This document shows positions 52,716 to 61,603 of a stretch of 64,000 nucleotides of DNA, in pieces. The stretch covers positions 186,001 to 250,000 of the forward strand of contig NZ_JAJTJP010000002.1 of assembly GCF_021300775.1 (NCBI RefSeq), given 5' to 3'. The notes below the pieces were generated by a model. It was given only the letters and a program-made list of their open reading frames with translations, was not told where the DNA came from and searched no databases. Position numbers and translations under genes: made by a program. Each line of letters begins with the position of its first letter. The stretch's first letter is position 1. Source of the stretch: Parvimonas micra (GTDB lineage: Bacteria; Bacillota; Clostridia; Tissierellales; Peptoniphilaceae).

Positions 52716-52831
52716 ATTAATAATTATAATTATAATATTTTTGTAAATAGATATAATTATATAAATATGATATAATTAAACAAAAATGTTTTAGTGAAAA
52801 TATATTTGGTTTTTAATAAGGAGATATGAAA

Positions 52832-54313
52832 ATGAAAAAAGACAAAATTTTACCTTATGATGATTCTAATCCAAAAGATATATTTAGATATTCACAGGAG
52901 CTTTTAGGTTTAACTTTTGAAGATGTTTTATCTAGAGTTTTTGAAGGGGATGAATTAAAAAATAAAATAGAATATTACAATAATCCTAAAGGAAAAGGTA
53001 CTTTAGGAAATTTGTTAGAAGAACATTATTTCTTATATAGACCAAATAGTAGTCCTGAACCTGATTTTGAAAAAGCGGGTGTAGAACTAAAGGCTACTCC
53101 TTATGAAAAAAATAGAAAAGGTATTAAGGCTGGGGAAAGACTAGTTATAACAATGATTCCAAATACAGAACCTATAGAAAGTGATTTTAAAGGGTCTCAT
53201 TTAGAGAAAAAAATTAGCAAAATTTTAATGATTTGGTATCATAGGATAAAATCTCAAAAAAGAACAGAACATAATATTGATTTTGTTAATTTATATAATA
53301 TTTATAGTAAGATATGTTCTAAAGATTTAGAAATAATACTTGATGATTATAAAACAATTGTAAATAAAATAATATCTGGTAATGCACATAAATTATCAGA
53401 GGGTGATACAAAGTATTTAGGTGCATGTACAAAAGGTTCAACAGCTGCAAAAAGTTTAAAGCCTCAATATTATAATAAAGATATTCTAGCAAAAAGACGA
53501 GCTTTTTCATTAAAACAATCATATATGACTTATGTTTTAAATAATTATGTTCAAGAAGAGTTGATGGGTTATGACTCTATTTTTAGCGAAGAAGATTTGA
53601 AACATGGTGAATTTGATGCACAGATATTATCAAAAATAAATCTATATGTTGGTAGAAGTGAATAGGAATTATATAGAGCATTTAATCTTTTGACTGAGTC
53701 AAAATCAAAGCAAATAAATAAAGTATTAGTAAATAGAATGTTAGGTGTAAATACAGATAATTCAGAAGAATTTCAAAAAGCTAATATAATTATTAAAACA
53801 ATAAGGGTACAAAGAAATGGGAAACCTAAAGAAAGCATGTCTTTCCCTAAAATTAAAATTAAAGAACTTATAAAACAAGATTTTGAAAACTCTTATGAGT
53901 ATGAATTCTTTGAGACAACAAGATTTCTTTTTGTTGTTTTTAGAGAAAATGAGGAAGGCAATTTTATTTTATCAGGTTCTAAATTTTGGAATATGCCAAT
54001 TGAAGAACTTGAAAGTATAGGAAAATTCGAATGGAATTGTTACAAAAATAAATTTATTGAAGGAATAAACTTTAATATTAAAAAATTGAAAGATAATAAA
54101 CAGATTGTAGAAAATGATTTGCCTAAAAAAACGGAAACAAAAATTTTTCATTTAAGACCACATTCCAGTAAGAGTGCTTATTTGATAGACGGCATAAGAT
54201 TTGGGAATGGTAGTGAATCAGACATGGATGAGCTTCCTAACGGAGATAAAATGACTAATCAATGTTTCTGGTTAAATAACGATTATATAAAAAATATTAT
54301 TAAAGATATTTAA
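52832..54313 (+). pseudogene. Sau3AI/MutH-like type II restriction endonuclease, interrupted by an in-frame TAG
   Basis: The N-terminal half shows the MutH/Sau3AI fold: KGKGTLGNLLEEHYF and the catalytic D-(E-x-K) set in EPDFEKAGVELKAT (Asp78, Glu85, Lys87 from the ATG at 52832). A TAG at 53663-53665 stops it after 277 codons. The same frame continues at once (ELYRAFNLLTESKSK) for about 215 codons to the stop at 54313, giving about 490 codons in all, the normal Sau3AI length with its C-terminal domain. A CAG-to-TAG or GAG-to-TAG change explains it. The distal half has no start or ribosome site. Predicted site GATC by family. RBS AAGGAG. Confidence 0.82.
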
Positions 54314-54326
54314 AGGAGTTAAATAG

Positions 54327-55571
54327 ATGGAATTAACTGTAGCGGAACTATTCGCTGGAGTTGGAGGATTTAGAGTTGGATTAAATAACATAAAGTCTTT
54401 CGGCTCTGATAATAGAGCAATTGAAAATAGAGATTGGAAATTTGTTTGGGCTAATCAATATGAGCCATCAACAAAAACACAACATGCTTTTAATTGTTAT
54501 ACAACTAGATTTGGAGAAGAGAATAGTTCTAATGTTGATATAAATAAAGTGAATAAATCTGAGATTCCTAACCATTCTCTTTTAGTAGGTGGATTTCCAT
54601 GTCAAGATTATTCTGTAGCTAGATCTATTTCTAAGGAAAAAGGGATTGAAGGGAAAAAAGGAGTTCTATTTTGGGATATTAAAGATGTTCTAATTGAAAA
54701 AAAATCACCATTTGTTTTGTTGGAAAATGTTGATAGACTATTGAAATCACCTGCTAATAAAAGAGGTAGAGATTTTGCTATAATGTTAAAGACATTTGAT
54801 GAATTGGGATATGATGTTCAATGGAGAGTGATAAACGCTGCAAATTATTCAATGCCACAAAAAAGAAGAAGAATTTTTATTTTTGCTTATAAAAAATCAA
54901 GTAAATTTGCTAAGACAATAAATAAAACTAATATTAATTTAAATACAGAAAATGTATTTAATAAAACATTTCCAGTTTTACCAATTACTGATATAGAATT
55001 AATAGATTTAAAATCATATGGAGATACTGTTGATATTTCAAATAATTATAAAGATGGGAAATTTTTAGAATGCGGAGTAATGATAGAAGGTAAAGTTACA
55101 CACGCTAATATAACGCCAATAGAGGAAGAAAAATTTACTTTATCTGATATTATAAATCAAGCAAATGATTTTAATGAAAATCTAGAAAATTATATTGTAA
55201 AAAATGATAAATTAGAAAAATGGAAATATTTAAAAGGTGCAAAAAGAATAGAAAGAAAATCAAGCACAGGACATTCTTATATATACAGTGAAGGATCAAT
55301 GGCTTTTCCGGAAAATTTAAATGAACCAGCAAGAACAATGCTTACTAGTGAAGGAACAACAAATAGATCGTCACATATAATATTTGATAAAAAAATAAAA
55401 GAGTATAGGATATTAACTCCTATAGAGTGTGAGCTTATCCAAATGTTTCCGATAAATTGGACAAATACAATGCCAACAAGAAATAGATATTTTATGATGG
55501 GAAATGCATTGGTAACTGGTATAATTTCAAGAATAGAACCATTATTGAAAGAAATAATAGAGAAAGAGTAG
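54327..55571 (+). CDS. DNA (cytosine-5-)-methyltransferase of a Sau3AI-like system
   Basis: A 414-residue type II C5-methyltransferase. Motif I AELFAGVGGFRVGL, motif IV GGFPCQDYSVA with catalytic Cys92, motif VI VLLENVDRLL with Glu133, motif VIII QKRRRIFIFAY, and motifs IX-X RTMLTSEGT and RYFMMGNALVTGI are all intact. The variable region between VIII and IX should recognise the site, presumably GATC by its partner. It starts 14 bases after the nuclease frame with AAGGAG. With the nuclease broken it may be a solitary methylase here. Confidence 0.93.
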   Translation: MELTVAELFAGVGGFRVGLNNIKSFGSDNRAIENRDWKFVWANQYEPSTKTQHAFNCYTTRFGEENSSNVDINKVNKSEIPNHSLLVGGFPCQDYSVARSISKEKGIEGKKGVLFWDIKDVLIEKKSPFVLLENVDRLLKSPANKRGRDFAIMLKTFDELGYDVQWRVINAANYSMPQKRRRIFIFAYKKSSKFAKTINKTNINLNTENVFNKTFPVLPITDIELIDLKSYGDTVDISNNYKDGKFLECGVMIEGKVTHANITPIEEEKFTLSDIINQANDFNENLENYIVKNDKLEKWKYLKGAKRIERKSSTGHSYIYSEGSMAFPENLNEPARTMLTSEGTTNRSSHIIFDKKIKEYRILTPIECELIQMFPINWTNTMPTRNRYFMMGNALVTGIISRIEPLLKEIIEKE

Positions 55572-55589
55572 GAGTTAAATAGAGGGGTT

Positions 55590-56204
55590 ATGTTGAACAA
55601 AAACATATTTATAAAAACCAAAGATGTAATTATATTAGTATTATTTTGTGCAGGTATTTTTTTGATTGGAAAAATTTTAATAGGATATATAAGAGTTTTT
55701 TTTATTTGGATTAATCAAGTTGCATCAAAAATGGATGCTGTTGTTGCTGTCGCATTAATAACTGGAAGTTTATCAGTTTTGGGAGTTGTTATTAGTTCGA
55801 TAATATCCAAAATATTAGAGTACCGTCAAAATACTAAAAGATATTTATATGAGAAAAAGGAAGAACCTTATTCAGAATTTATCGAAATGGTTTACAAAAC
55901 TCAGAAGTTTGTGAAAGAGAACAAAGAATATAATGAGAAAGAAATGTTAGATGACATGTTTAGTTTTTCTAAAAAATTAACATTATGGGGTTCAAGTGAA
56001 GTAATAAAAAAGTGGCTTACTTTTCGAGAAGTTAGTCAAAATCAAACAGGAGATCCAACGGATAATCTTTTTATACTTGAAGAAATTATTTTTGAAATTA
56101 GAAATGATATGGGACAAAAAAGAAAAGGTTTGAAAAAAGGAGATATCTTGTCATTCTTTGTTAATGATATTAAGGAGTATCTTCCAAAAGATAAAGCTAA
56201 ATAG
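55590..56204 (+). CDS. Two-helix membrane protein linked to the methylase gene, unknown
   Basis: A 204-residue protein with two transmembrane helices (about 12-32 and 48-70) and a cytosolic helical domain of 130 residues (EYRQNTKRYLYEKKEEPYSEF, WGSSEVIKKWLTFREV). This architecture is frequent in accessory and defence loci, but its function is unknown. It starts 18 bases after the methyltransferase stop and is probably cotranscribed. GAGGGG lies very close to the ATG. Confidence 0.7.
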   Translation: MLNKNIFIKTKDVIILVLFCAGIFLIGKILIGYIRVFFIWINQVASKMDAVVAVALITGSLSVLGVVISSIISKILEYRQNTKRYLYEKKEEPYSEFIEMVYKTQKFVKENKEYNEKEMLDDMFSFSKKLTLWGSSEVIKKWLTFREVSQNQTGDPTDNLFILEEIIFEIRNDMGQKRKGLKKGDILSFFVNDIKEYLPKDKAK

Positions 56205-56391
56205 GCGGATAATCAAAATTGTGATTAAATACTATTAAAGTTATATTTTAAAAATATCTACAATATATTTTAAATTATATTGTGGATTTTTTATTATATA
56301 ACTTACTTAAAGTTGATTAATTAAGCTAAATATAGTATAATTTAACCTATGTTTAGTACAGAATTAATTAATATTTTTATGAGGTGAAGGA

Positions 56392-57984
56392 ATGATTAAT
56401 GTAATAGATTTAAGTTTGAGTTTTCAAGGACAAAAACTTTTTGATGATGTAAATTTATCTTTTACTCCAGGAAACTGCTATGGAGTAATTGGTGCTAATG
56501 GCGCAGGAAAGTCAACTTTTCTTAAAATTTTAGAGGGAAGACTTGAACCGGATACAGGAAGTGTTTCTATTAAGCCAAATACTCGTATGAGCTTTTTGGA
56601 ACAAGATCACTTTAAGTTTGAAGATGAAAAAGTAATAGATGTTGTAATTATGGGAAATGCTCGTCTAATGGAAATCATGAGACAAAAAGAAGAAATTTAT
56701 GCAAAAGAAGATTTTTCAGATGAAGATGGAATTTTGGCTTCAGAGCTTGAAGCTGAATTTGCTGATATGGACGGTTGGAGTGCAGAGGCAAATGCTTCTT
56801 CATTATTACAAGGTCTAGGAATTGGAACTGAATTACATGAGAAAAAGATGAGTGAGCTTTCAGGTAAAGAAAAAGTTAAGGTTTTACTTGCAAAGGCGCT
56901 TTTTGGTAATCCAGAAATCTTAATCCTTGACGAACCTACAAACGACTTAGATATTAAGAGTATTTTATGGCTTGAAAATTTCCTTATGGATTATGAGGGA
57001 ACAGTTATCGTAGTTAGTCACGATAGATATTTCTTAAATAATATTTGTACTCATATGGTTGATATTGACTTTAAAAAGATTAAGGTTTTTGTTGGAAACT
57101 ATGATTTTTGGTATGAATCAAGCCAACTTGCAGCACAAATGTTAAAAGATCAAAACAAGAAAAAAGAAGATAAAATTAAAGAATTACAAAACTTTATCGC
57201 AAGATTCTCTGCTAATAAGAGTAAGTCAAAACAAGCTACAAGCCGTAAGAAATTACTTGATAAAATTCAAGTTGAAGATATTCAACCTTCAACTAGACGT
57301 TATCCATTTGTAGGTTTTGAAATGGAAAGAGAAGTTGGAAATCAAATTTTAGAAGTTAATGAAATTTCAAAGACTATTGAAGGAAGACTTGTTTTAGATA
57401 AGGTTTCATTTATGGTTAATAGAAATGATAAAATTGGTTTTATCGGTGATGAATTAGCTATTACAACTCTTTTCAAAATTTTAGCTGGAGAGCTTGAACC
57501 AGATAGTGGTGATTTTAAATGGGGAGTTACTACTTCAAGATCTTATTTTCCAAAGGATAATACTGAATTCTTTAAAGACACTCCATATAATTTGATTGAC
57601 TGGTTAAGACAATACTCAACAGAACAATCTGAAATATATATTAGAGGATTTTTAGGAAGAATGTTATTCTCAGGAGATGAAGCTTTAAAACCTGCTCAAA
57701 AACTTTCAGGGGGAGAAAAGGTTAGAATGATGTTATCATATATGATGCTTAAAAATTCTAATGTTCTAATTCTAGATCAACCAACAAACCACTTGGATCT
57801 TGAAAGCATTATTAGTTTGAATAATGGACTTAAAGCATTTAAAGGAAATATTTTATTTGCCAGTCATGATACTGAATTTATGAATACCATTGCGAATAGA
57901 ATTATCCATATTGAAGACAATATCTTTGAAGATAGACTTATGACTTATCAAGAATATATTGATAGATTTGTTGAAGGTCAATAA
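56392..57984 (+). CDS. ABC-F ATPase (YbiT/YkpA-like)
   Basis: A 530-residue ribosome-associated ABC-F type protein with two nucleotide-binding domains and no membrane part. Domain 1: Walker A GANGAGKS near 35, signature LSGKEK, Walker B ILILDEPTND. The linker is Lys-rich. Domain 2 is degenerate: the P-loop reads GFIGDELAITTLF with no GKS/T, the signature is LSGGEK, and Walker B is VLILDQPTNHLD, with Gln in place of the catalytic Glu. So only site 1 chemistry is likely complete. ABC-F proteins act on stalled or drug-bound ribosomes. RBS GAGGTGA. Confidence 0.9.
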   Translation: MINVIDLSLSFQGQKLFDDVNLSFTPGNCYGVIGANGAGKSTFLKILEGRLEPDTGSVSIKPNTRMSFLEQDHFKFEDEKVIDVVIMGNARLMEIMRQKEEIYAKEDFSDEDGILASELEAEFADMDGWSAEANASSLLQGLGIGTELHEKKMSELSGKEKVKVLLAKALFGNPEILILDEPTNDLDIKSILWLENFLMDYEGTVIVVSHDRYFLNNICTHMVDIDFKKIKVFVGNYDFWYESSQLAAQMLKDQNKKKEDKIKELQNFIARFSANKSKSKQATSRKKLLDKIQVEDIQPSTRRYPFVGFEMEREVGNQILEVNEISKTIEGRLVLDKVSFMVNRNDKIGFIGDELAITTLFKILAGELEPDSGDFKWGVTTSRSYFPKDNTEFFKDTPYNLIDWLRQYSTEQSEIYIRGFLGRMLFSGDEALKPAQKLSGGEKVRMMLSYMMLKNSNVLILDQPTNHLDLESIISLNNGLKAFKGNILFASHDTEFMNTIANRIIHIEDNIFEDRLMTYQEYIDRFVEGQ

Positions 57985-57997
57985 TATAACAAAAACA

Positions 57998-58023
57998 AAT
58001 CCGAGTTATACTCGGATTTTTTT
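57998..58023 (+). terminator. Terminator after the ABC-F gene
   Basis: AAATCCGAG / CTCGGATTT stem with TTATA loop and seven T. Nearly the same stem as at 58389. Confidence 0.88.
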
Positions 58024-58047
58024 AAAAATTTCATTAAGGAGGTAAAA

Positions 58048-58374
58048 ATGGCAACTGATAGTAATTTAAAAGAAAATGAACAAGTAAATGAAGAAAAAAT
58101 AATTGCTAATAAAGATGTTGAGCTTGATTCTAAAAATAAGAAATACACTATGGTTAAAGTAGTTGTGCTACTTGGTATTTGGTCATTGTTTTGCCTTTAT
58201 TTGCTTGTTTTCAGTGTGGTGGCTGGATTGCCTTATAGTGACCAAGAACTCATAGAAAAAGCACCATTTTTGAATACAATCACTACAATTATTTATTATA
58301 CAATTCCAATAATATGGATTTTTGTACCGCTTTTAATTTTCGTGTATAAAGATGTAAAAAAATCTAAAAAATAA
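58048..58374 (+). CDS. Small two-helix membrane protein, unknown
   Basis: A 108-residue protein: an acidic N-terminal cytosolic segment of 34 residues, then two transmembrane helices (about 36-60 and 78-98) and a Lys-rich C-terminus. AAGGAGGTAAAA gives a strong ribosome site. It stands alone between two similar terminators. No family recognised. Confidence 0.65.
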   Translation: MATDSNLKENEQVNEEKIIANKDVELDSKNKKYTMVKVVVLLGIWSLFCLYLLVFSVVAGLPYSDQELIEKAPFLNTITTIIYYTIPIIWIFVPLLIFVYKDVKKSKK

Positions 58375-58388
58375 TATTAGTATAAATG

Positions 58389-58416
58389 AAAAAATCCGAG
58401 AATTCTCGGGTTTTTT
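58389..58416 (+). terminator. Terminator after the small membrane protein gene
   Basis: AAATCCGAG-AATT-CTCGGGTTT stem and T run, closely resembling the terminator at 57998. Confidence 0.85.
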
Positions 58417-58480
58417 ATTGTGAAATAACAAGGTTTCTGGGCACTCACCTGATGCAAAGCATCGTGGAAGTGAGGGAATT
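58416..58480. repeat. Short dispersed repeat with hairpin
   Basis: TATTGTGAAATAACAAGGTT (58416-58435) is the exact complement of 40293-40312. Next comes a hairpin ACTCACC..GATGC-AAA-GCATC..GTGAG. A weaker relative of this hairpin (ATGCAAAGTATCGTG) occurs at about 32015. Confidence 0.6.
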
Positions 58481-58545
58481 ATTTTAAATATTTTAAAATT
58501 ATAGTATAATATTGTATAGATTAAAAAATTAAGGAGACTTTTATT

Positions 58546-58986
58546 ATGTCTGATTTTTTTAGGTATTTTTGGATAGGATTTGAAAACATGTTGCAACATA
58601 GTAATACAAGAAATGCTATGATATTTCTTACTGTTATTTTTTTCATTATAATATTTCGTAGAATTTCAATAGCACTTCGAAGTGGGGGAAGTGTTTTTAG
58701 ACCTTATCATATTTCAAATGGAAATTTTTATATACACAATGCTTTCTATTTTTTAAATAGAGTTATACCTTTAAAAAAGATAAGATCAATTGAAGTTGAC
58801 AGAATTAGGTCTGTAAGACTAAATGGAAGCAGATATATGCTAACTATTGAATTTAAAAATGGAAAGAGGACAGCCTTTTTTTTCGGTAGAGATAAAGCAA
58901 GTGATGAATTGGTAAGAAACTTAAAACAGGATACTAAAAGGTATAATATTAAAATTCATACTATTAATTTTGATGAGAAAGACTAG
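58546..58986 (+). CDS. Membrane protein with PH-like domain, unknown
   Basis: A 146-residue protein with one clear transmembrane segment (about 22-40) and a C-terminal PH-like beta domain (NFYIHNAFYFLNRVIPLKKI, RSVRLNGSRYMLTIEFKNGK). AAGGAGACTT is the ribosome site. It begins a run of three membrane-protein genes with ten to sixteen bases between them, so they are likely one operon. No firm family. Confidence 0.65.
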   Translation: MSDFFRYFWIGFENMLQHSNTRNAMIFLTVIFFIIIFRRISIALRSGGSVFRPYHISNGNFYIHNAFYFLNRVIPLKKIRSIEVDRIRSVRLNGSRYMLTIEFKNGKRTAFFFGRDKASDELVRNLKQDTKRYNIKIHTINFDEKD

Positions 58987-58995
58987 GGAGAGGAT

Positions 58996-59694
58996 ATGAA
59001 AAAGATTAAATTTCATAGCATTTTTTATAGGTTTATATTGTTTATATTTGCTTTTGCCATTCTCGTTATAAATATGATAATAGCTGATAAAAATTCAATA
59101 ATACAATTCTATAATTTTAATATAAAATTATTGAAATTAAATTATATTTTCATTGGAATTTTTATTGCTATTACAATAATTTTCTCTTTTGTTGGTTGGA
59201 AATTTTATGTCTGTAAAGAAGGAATATACCTAAGAAAACTAGATTTACTCATTCCTTGGGAAGATGTTGATGCTGTAAGCCATGTCTGGATTAATGAATG
59301 GAGTATAAGACCTAACGGGAAACAATATTTTTATAATAGAAAATCTTTAGTAATCTACAGAAAAGATAATAAACCAATTTGCATTTATAATATTTCATTA
59401 TTTGCTTTATATACAATAAAAATTTTAAAACCTAGCATTAAAACCAATATTATTGTTGCTACATTTGCTACAATTTTTAATATAGCTCTTAATTTTGGAA
59501 TACTTTATAGTGTTTTTTCAAGGGAAATAGAATTTATAAAAATAGAGCTATTTCTTAGCTATATTGTTGTATATATTATAAAGATGACATTAGTACCATT
59601 AGTAATGGTCAAATATGAAAATATAAAACACGGGAAATACTTATTTCACGATAATGCATATAACAAAAATTCCTCAAAAGTAATTCAATTGTAA
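58996..59694 (+). CDS. Multi-pass membrane protein, paralogue 1
   Basis: A 232-residue protein with about five transmembrane segments and a central soluble stretch with KFYVCKEGIYLRKLDLLIPWEDVDAVSHVW (residues near 72-100), a bPH-like beta segment. It shares its first residues (MKKIKFHSI.YRFILFIFA), the KEGIYL motif, SHVW and RKSLVIYRK with the next gene, so the two arose by tandem duplication. GGGAGAGG precedes the ATG. Function unknown. Confidence 0.68.
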   Translation: MKKIKFHSIFYRFILFIFAFAILVINMIIADKNSIIQFYNFNIKLLKLNYIFIGIFIAITIIFSFVGWKFYVCKEGIYLRKLDLLIPWEDVDAVSHVWINEWSIRPNGKQYFYNRKSLVIYRKDNKPICIYNISLFALYTIKILKPSIKTNIIVATFATIFNIALNFGILYSVFSREIEFIKIELFLSYIVVYIIKMTLVPLVMVKYENIKHGKYLFHDNAYNKNSSKVIQL

Positions 59695-59709
59695 GTAGTA
59701 AGGAGAGTT

Positions 59710-60396
59710 ATGAAAAAGATAAAATTTCATAGTATTTATTATAGATTTATTTTGTTTATTTTTGCTATTTTTTTAACTAGTATAAATTCAATAGATAGAG
59801 TTAATAAAGTTACATTTGATTTTAAATGGTTAAAGGTAGAATATTTAAATATTTGTTTTTTCATTATTTCAATTGTTCTTATATGGTATTTTGAATTTTT
59901 TACTTGGAAATTATATATTTGTAAGGAAGGAATATATCTTAAAAAAATAGATTTATTTGTTCCATTTGAAGAGATAAATTCTGTGAGTCACGTTTGGTTT
60001 AGTTCATTAGGAAGTGTTAAAGACCGTTCAAGTTATAGTAGAAAATCATTGGTGATTTACAGAAAAAATGACAAGCCCATTGTCGTTTACAATATTTCTT
60101 TATTAGCATTATATTTTATAAAAAAATACAATTCAAAAGTTGAAATAAATATTATATCTGCAACATTAGCAACACTATTTAATATATTAGTTAATACATG
60201 GTTTCTTTATAGAACATTTACAGATTTTAATGGTATGATTAATTATACAGAATTATTTATCTATATCATTATATTTATAATAAAGTCATTAATACCATTT
60301 ATAATGATTATAACTCAAAATAAAATACATGGATATTACCTAGAACATGATGTACCATGGTATGGTTGGGGAAATGACAAAGTTATTAAATTGTAG
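59710..60396 (+). CDS. Multi-pass membrane protein, paralogue 2
   Basis: A 228-residue paralogue of the preceding gene with the same order of elements: MKKIKFHSIYYRFILFIFA, KEGIYLKKIDLFVPFEEINS, SHVWFS, RKSLVIYRKNDKP, and C-terminal hydrophobic helices ending GYYLEHD. AAGGAGAG precedes the ATG, 15 bases after the previous stop. The two differ throughout, so the duplication is not recent. A terminator shared with the convergent oxidoreductase gene follows. Confidence 0.68.
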   Translation: MKKIKFHSIYYRFILFIFAIFLTSINSIDRVNKVTFDFKWLKVEYLNICFFIISIVLIWYFEFFTWKLYICKEGIYLKKIDLFVPFEEINSVSHVWFSSLGSVKDRSSYSRKSLVIYRKNDKPIVVYNISLLALYFIKKYNSKVEINIISATLATLFNILVNTWFLYRTFTDFNGMINYTELFIYIIIFIIKSLIPFIMIITQNKIHGYYLEHDVPWYGWGNDKVIKL

Positions 60397-60420
60397 CTAA
60401 ATTGAATAGAATATATAATA

Positions 60421-60451
60421 AAAAGTAGCTTATAAATATAAGCTACTTTTG
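60421..60451. terminator. Bidirectional terminator between the membrane-protein operon and namA
   Basis: AAAAGTAGCTTA / TAAGCTACTTTT stem between convergent genes, with A and T runs on both sides. Confidence 0.82.
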
Positions 60452-60456
60452 TTTTA

Positions 60457-61476
60457 TTAAAATTTAATTACAGAATATGAGTATAGAGGATATTCTATTT
60501 GATTTTCTTCCTTAAAATATGCTCCTGCGCAATAAACCCAGTTTGGATTTTTAAGTAATGTTCTTCCTTGGTAAATCATATCACAGGCATCACTTTGAAG
60601 TAAATATTCACATAATCCATAGTCTTCTAAAAGTCCAACTGCAGATACAGAAAGATTTGCTTTTTTAATTTCTCTACTTAATTCAGCTTGATATCCTGGA
60701 TAAACTAACGGACTTTTTGGAACAACTCCACCACTTGAAATGCTATTGAAAACAACTCCATCTTCTTTAGCAAATTTTAGAATCTTTATAATGTCTTCTA
60801 AAGAATTTCCATTTTCATCATATTCGTTAGCAGAAACTCTAACGTGAACATCAATATCTATATTTTTAATTTCTTTTAAGATATCACCTAAAAATTTATA
60901 TCTTTTTTCTAAACTACCACCATATTCATCAGTTCTTTGATTTGATAGGGGAGATAGGAATTGATTGATTAAATATCCATGTGCTCCGTGGATTTCTACA
61001 AAATCAAAACCAGCTTCTTTTGCAAGTTTTACAGAATTTACATAATCTTTTTGTAAAGATATAATCTCATCTTTTGTTAATTCTCTTGGTGCTTTTTCAT
61101 CTGCAAAAGGAATTGCGCTTGGCGCAATGATATCATCATAAGTTGCGTCAGCTTTTCTTCCGGCATGGCTTAATTGAATACCAATCTTACAGTCATAGTT
61201 ATGAACTCTATCTACAAGTTCTTTAAATGCTTCCATTTGAGTTTCGTTATATAGACCTAAATCAGTTTTTCTTATTCCACCTTTGGAATTAACCATTGTA
61301 GCCTCAATAATAACTCCAGAAACACCACCTAAAGCTCTTGCTACATAATGATCAAAATGTTCTTTTGTTAAAACTCCATCAACAGTTTTATTGTGGAACA
61401 TGCACATTGGAGCCATAACCACTCTATTTTTAAATATATGTCTACCTATTTGAATAGGACTTAAAAGTTTACTCAT
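60457..61476 (-). CDS. namA: Old yellow enzyme family NADH:flavin oxidoreductase (NamA/YqjM-like)
   Basis: A 339-residue FMN-dependent ene-reductase in a TIM barrel. Marks of the YqjM class: RVVMAPMCMF with Cys25, IQLSHAGRKA, FVEIHGAHGYLINQFLSPL with the substrate-binding His pair, NQRTDEYGGS, and VSAVGLL near the end. Position 27 is Phe where YqjM has Tyr28, an active-site change that may alter activity. Single gene with AGGAGGTTTT. Natural substrate unknown. Confidence 0.9.
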   Translation of the reverse strand: MSKLLSPIQIGRHIFKNRVVMAPMCMFHNKTVDGVLTKEHFDHYVARALGGVSGVIIEATMVNSKGGIRKTDLGLYNETQMEAFKELVDRVHNYDCKIGIQLSHAGRKADATYDDIIAPSAIPFADEKAPRELTKDEIISLQKDYVNSVKLAKEAGFDFVEIHGAHGYLINQFLSPLSNQRTDEYGGSLEKRYKFLGDILKEIKNIDIDVHVRVSANEYDENGNSLEDIIKILKFAKEDGVVFNSISSGGVVPKSPLVYPGYQAELSREIKKANLSVSAVGLLEDYGLCEYLLQSDACDMIYQGRTLLKNPNWVYCAGAYFKEENQIEYPLYSYSVIKF

Positions 61477-61562
61477 AAAAACCTCCTAATTTATTTTTGC
61501 TATTATCTTATACCCTTAATATGTTTTATCTATTTAAAGATAAAAAAATATTTTAAGCAATA

Positions 61563-61593
61563 AAAAAGCTGTTATGTAAATAACAGCTTTTTA
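61563..61593 (-). terminator. Terminator of the glycine decarboxylase genes
   Basis: AAAAAGCTGTTAT / ATAACAGCTTTTT stem, with A residues on the left reading as T on the minus strand. Confidence 0.87.
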
Positions 61594-61603
61594 GAAATTT
61601 ATA

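Noticed and set aside
53690-54313. Independent gene for the distal half of the restriction enzyme
   Set aside because: Only a TTG without a ribosome site could start it, and its frame is continuous with the proximal half through one TAG, so it is treated as part of a broken gene.
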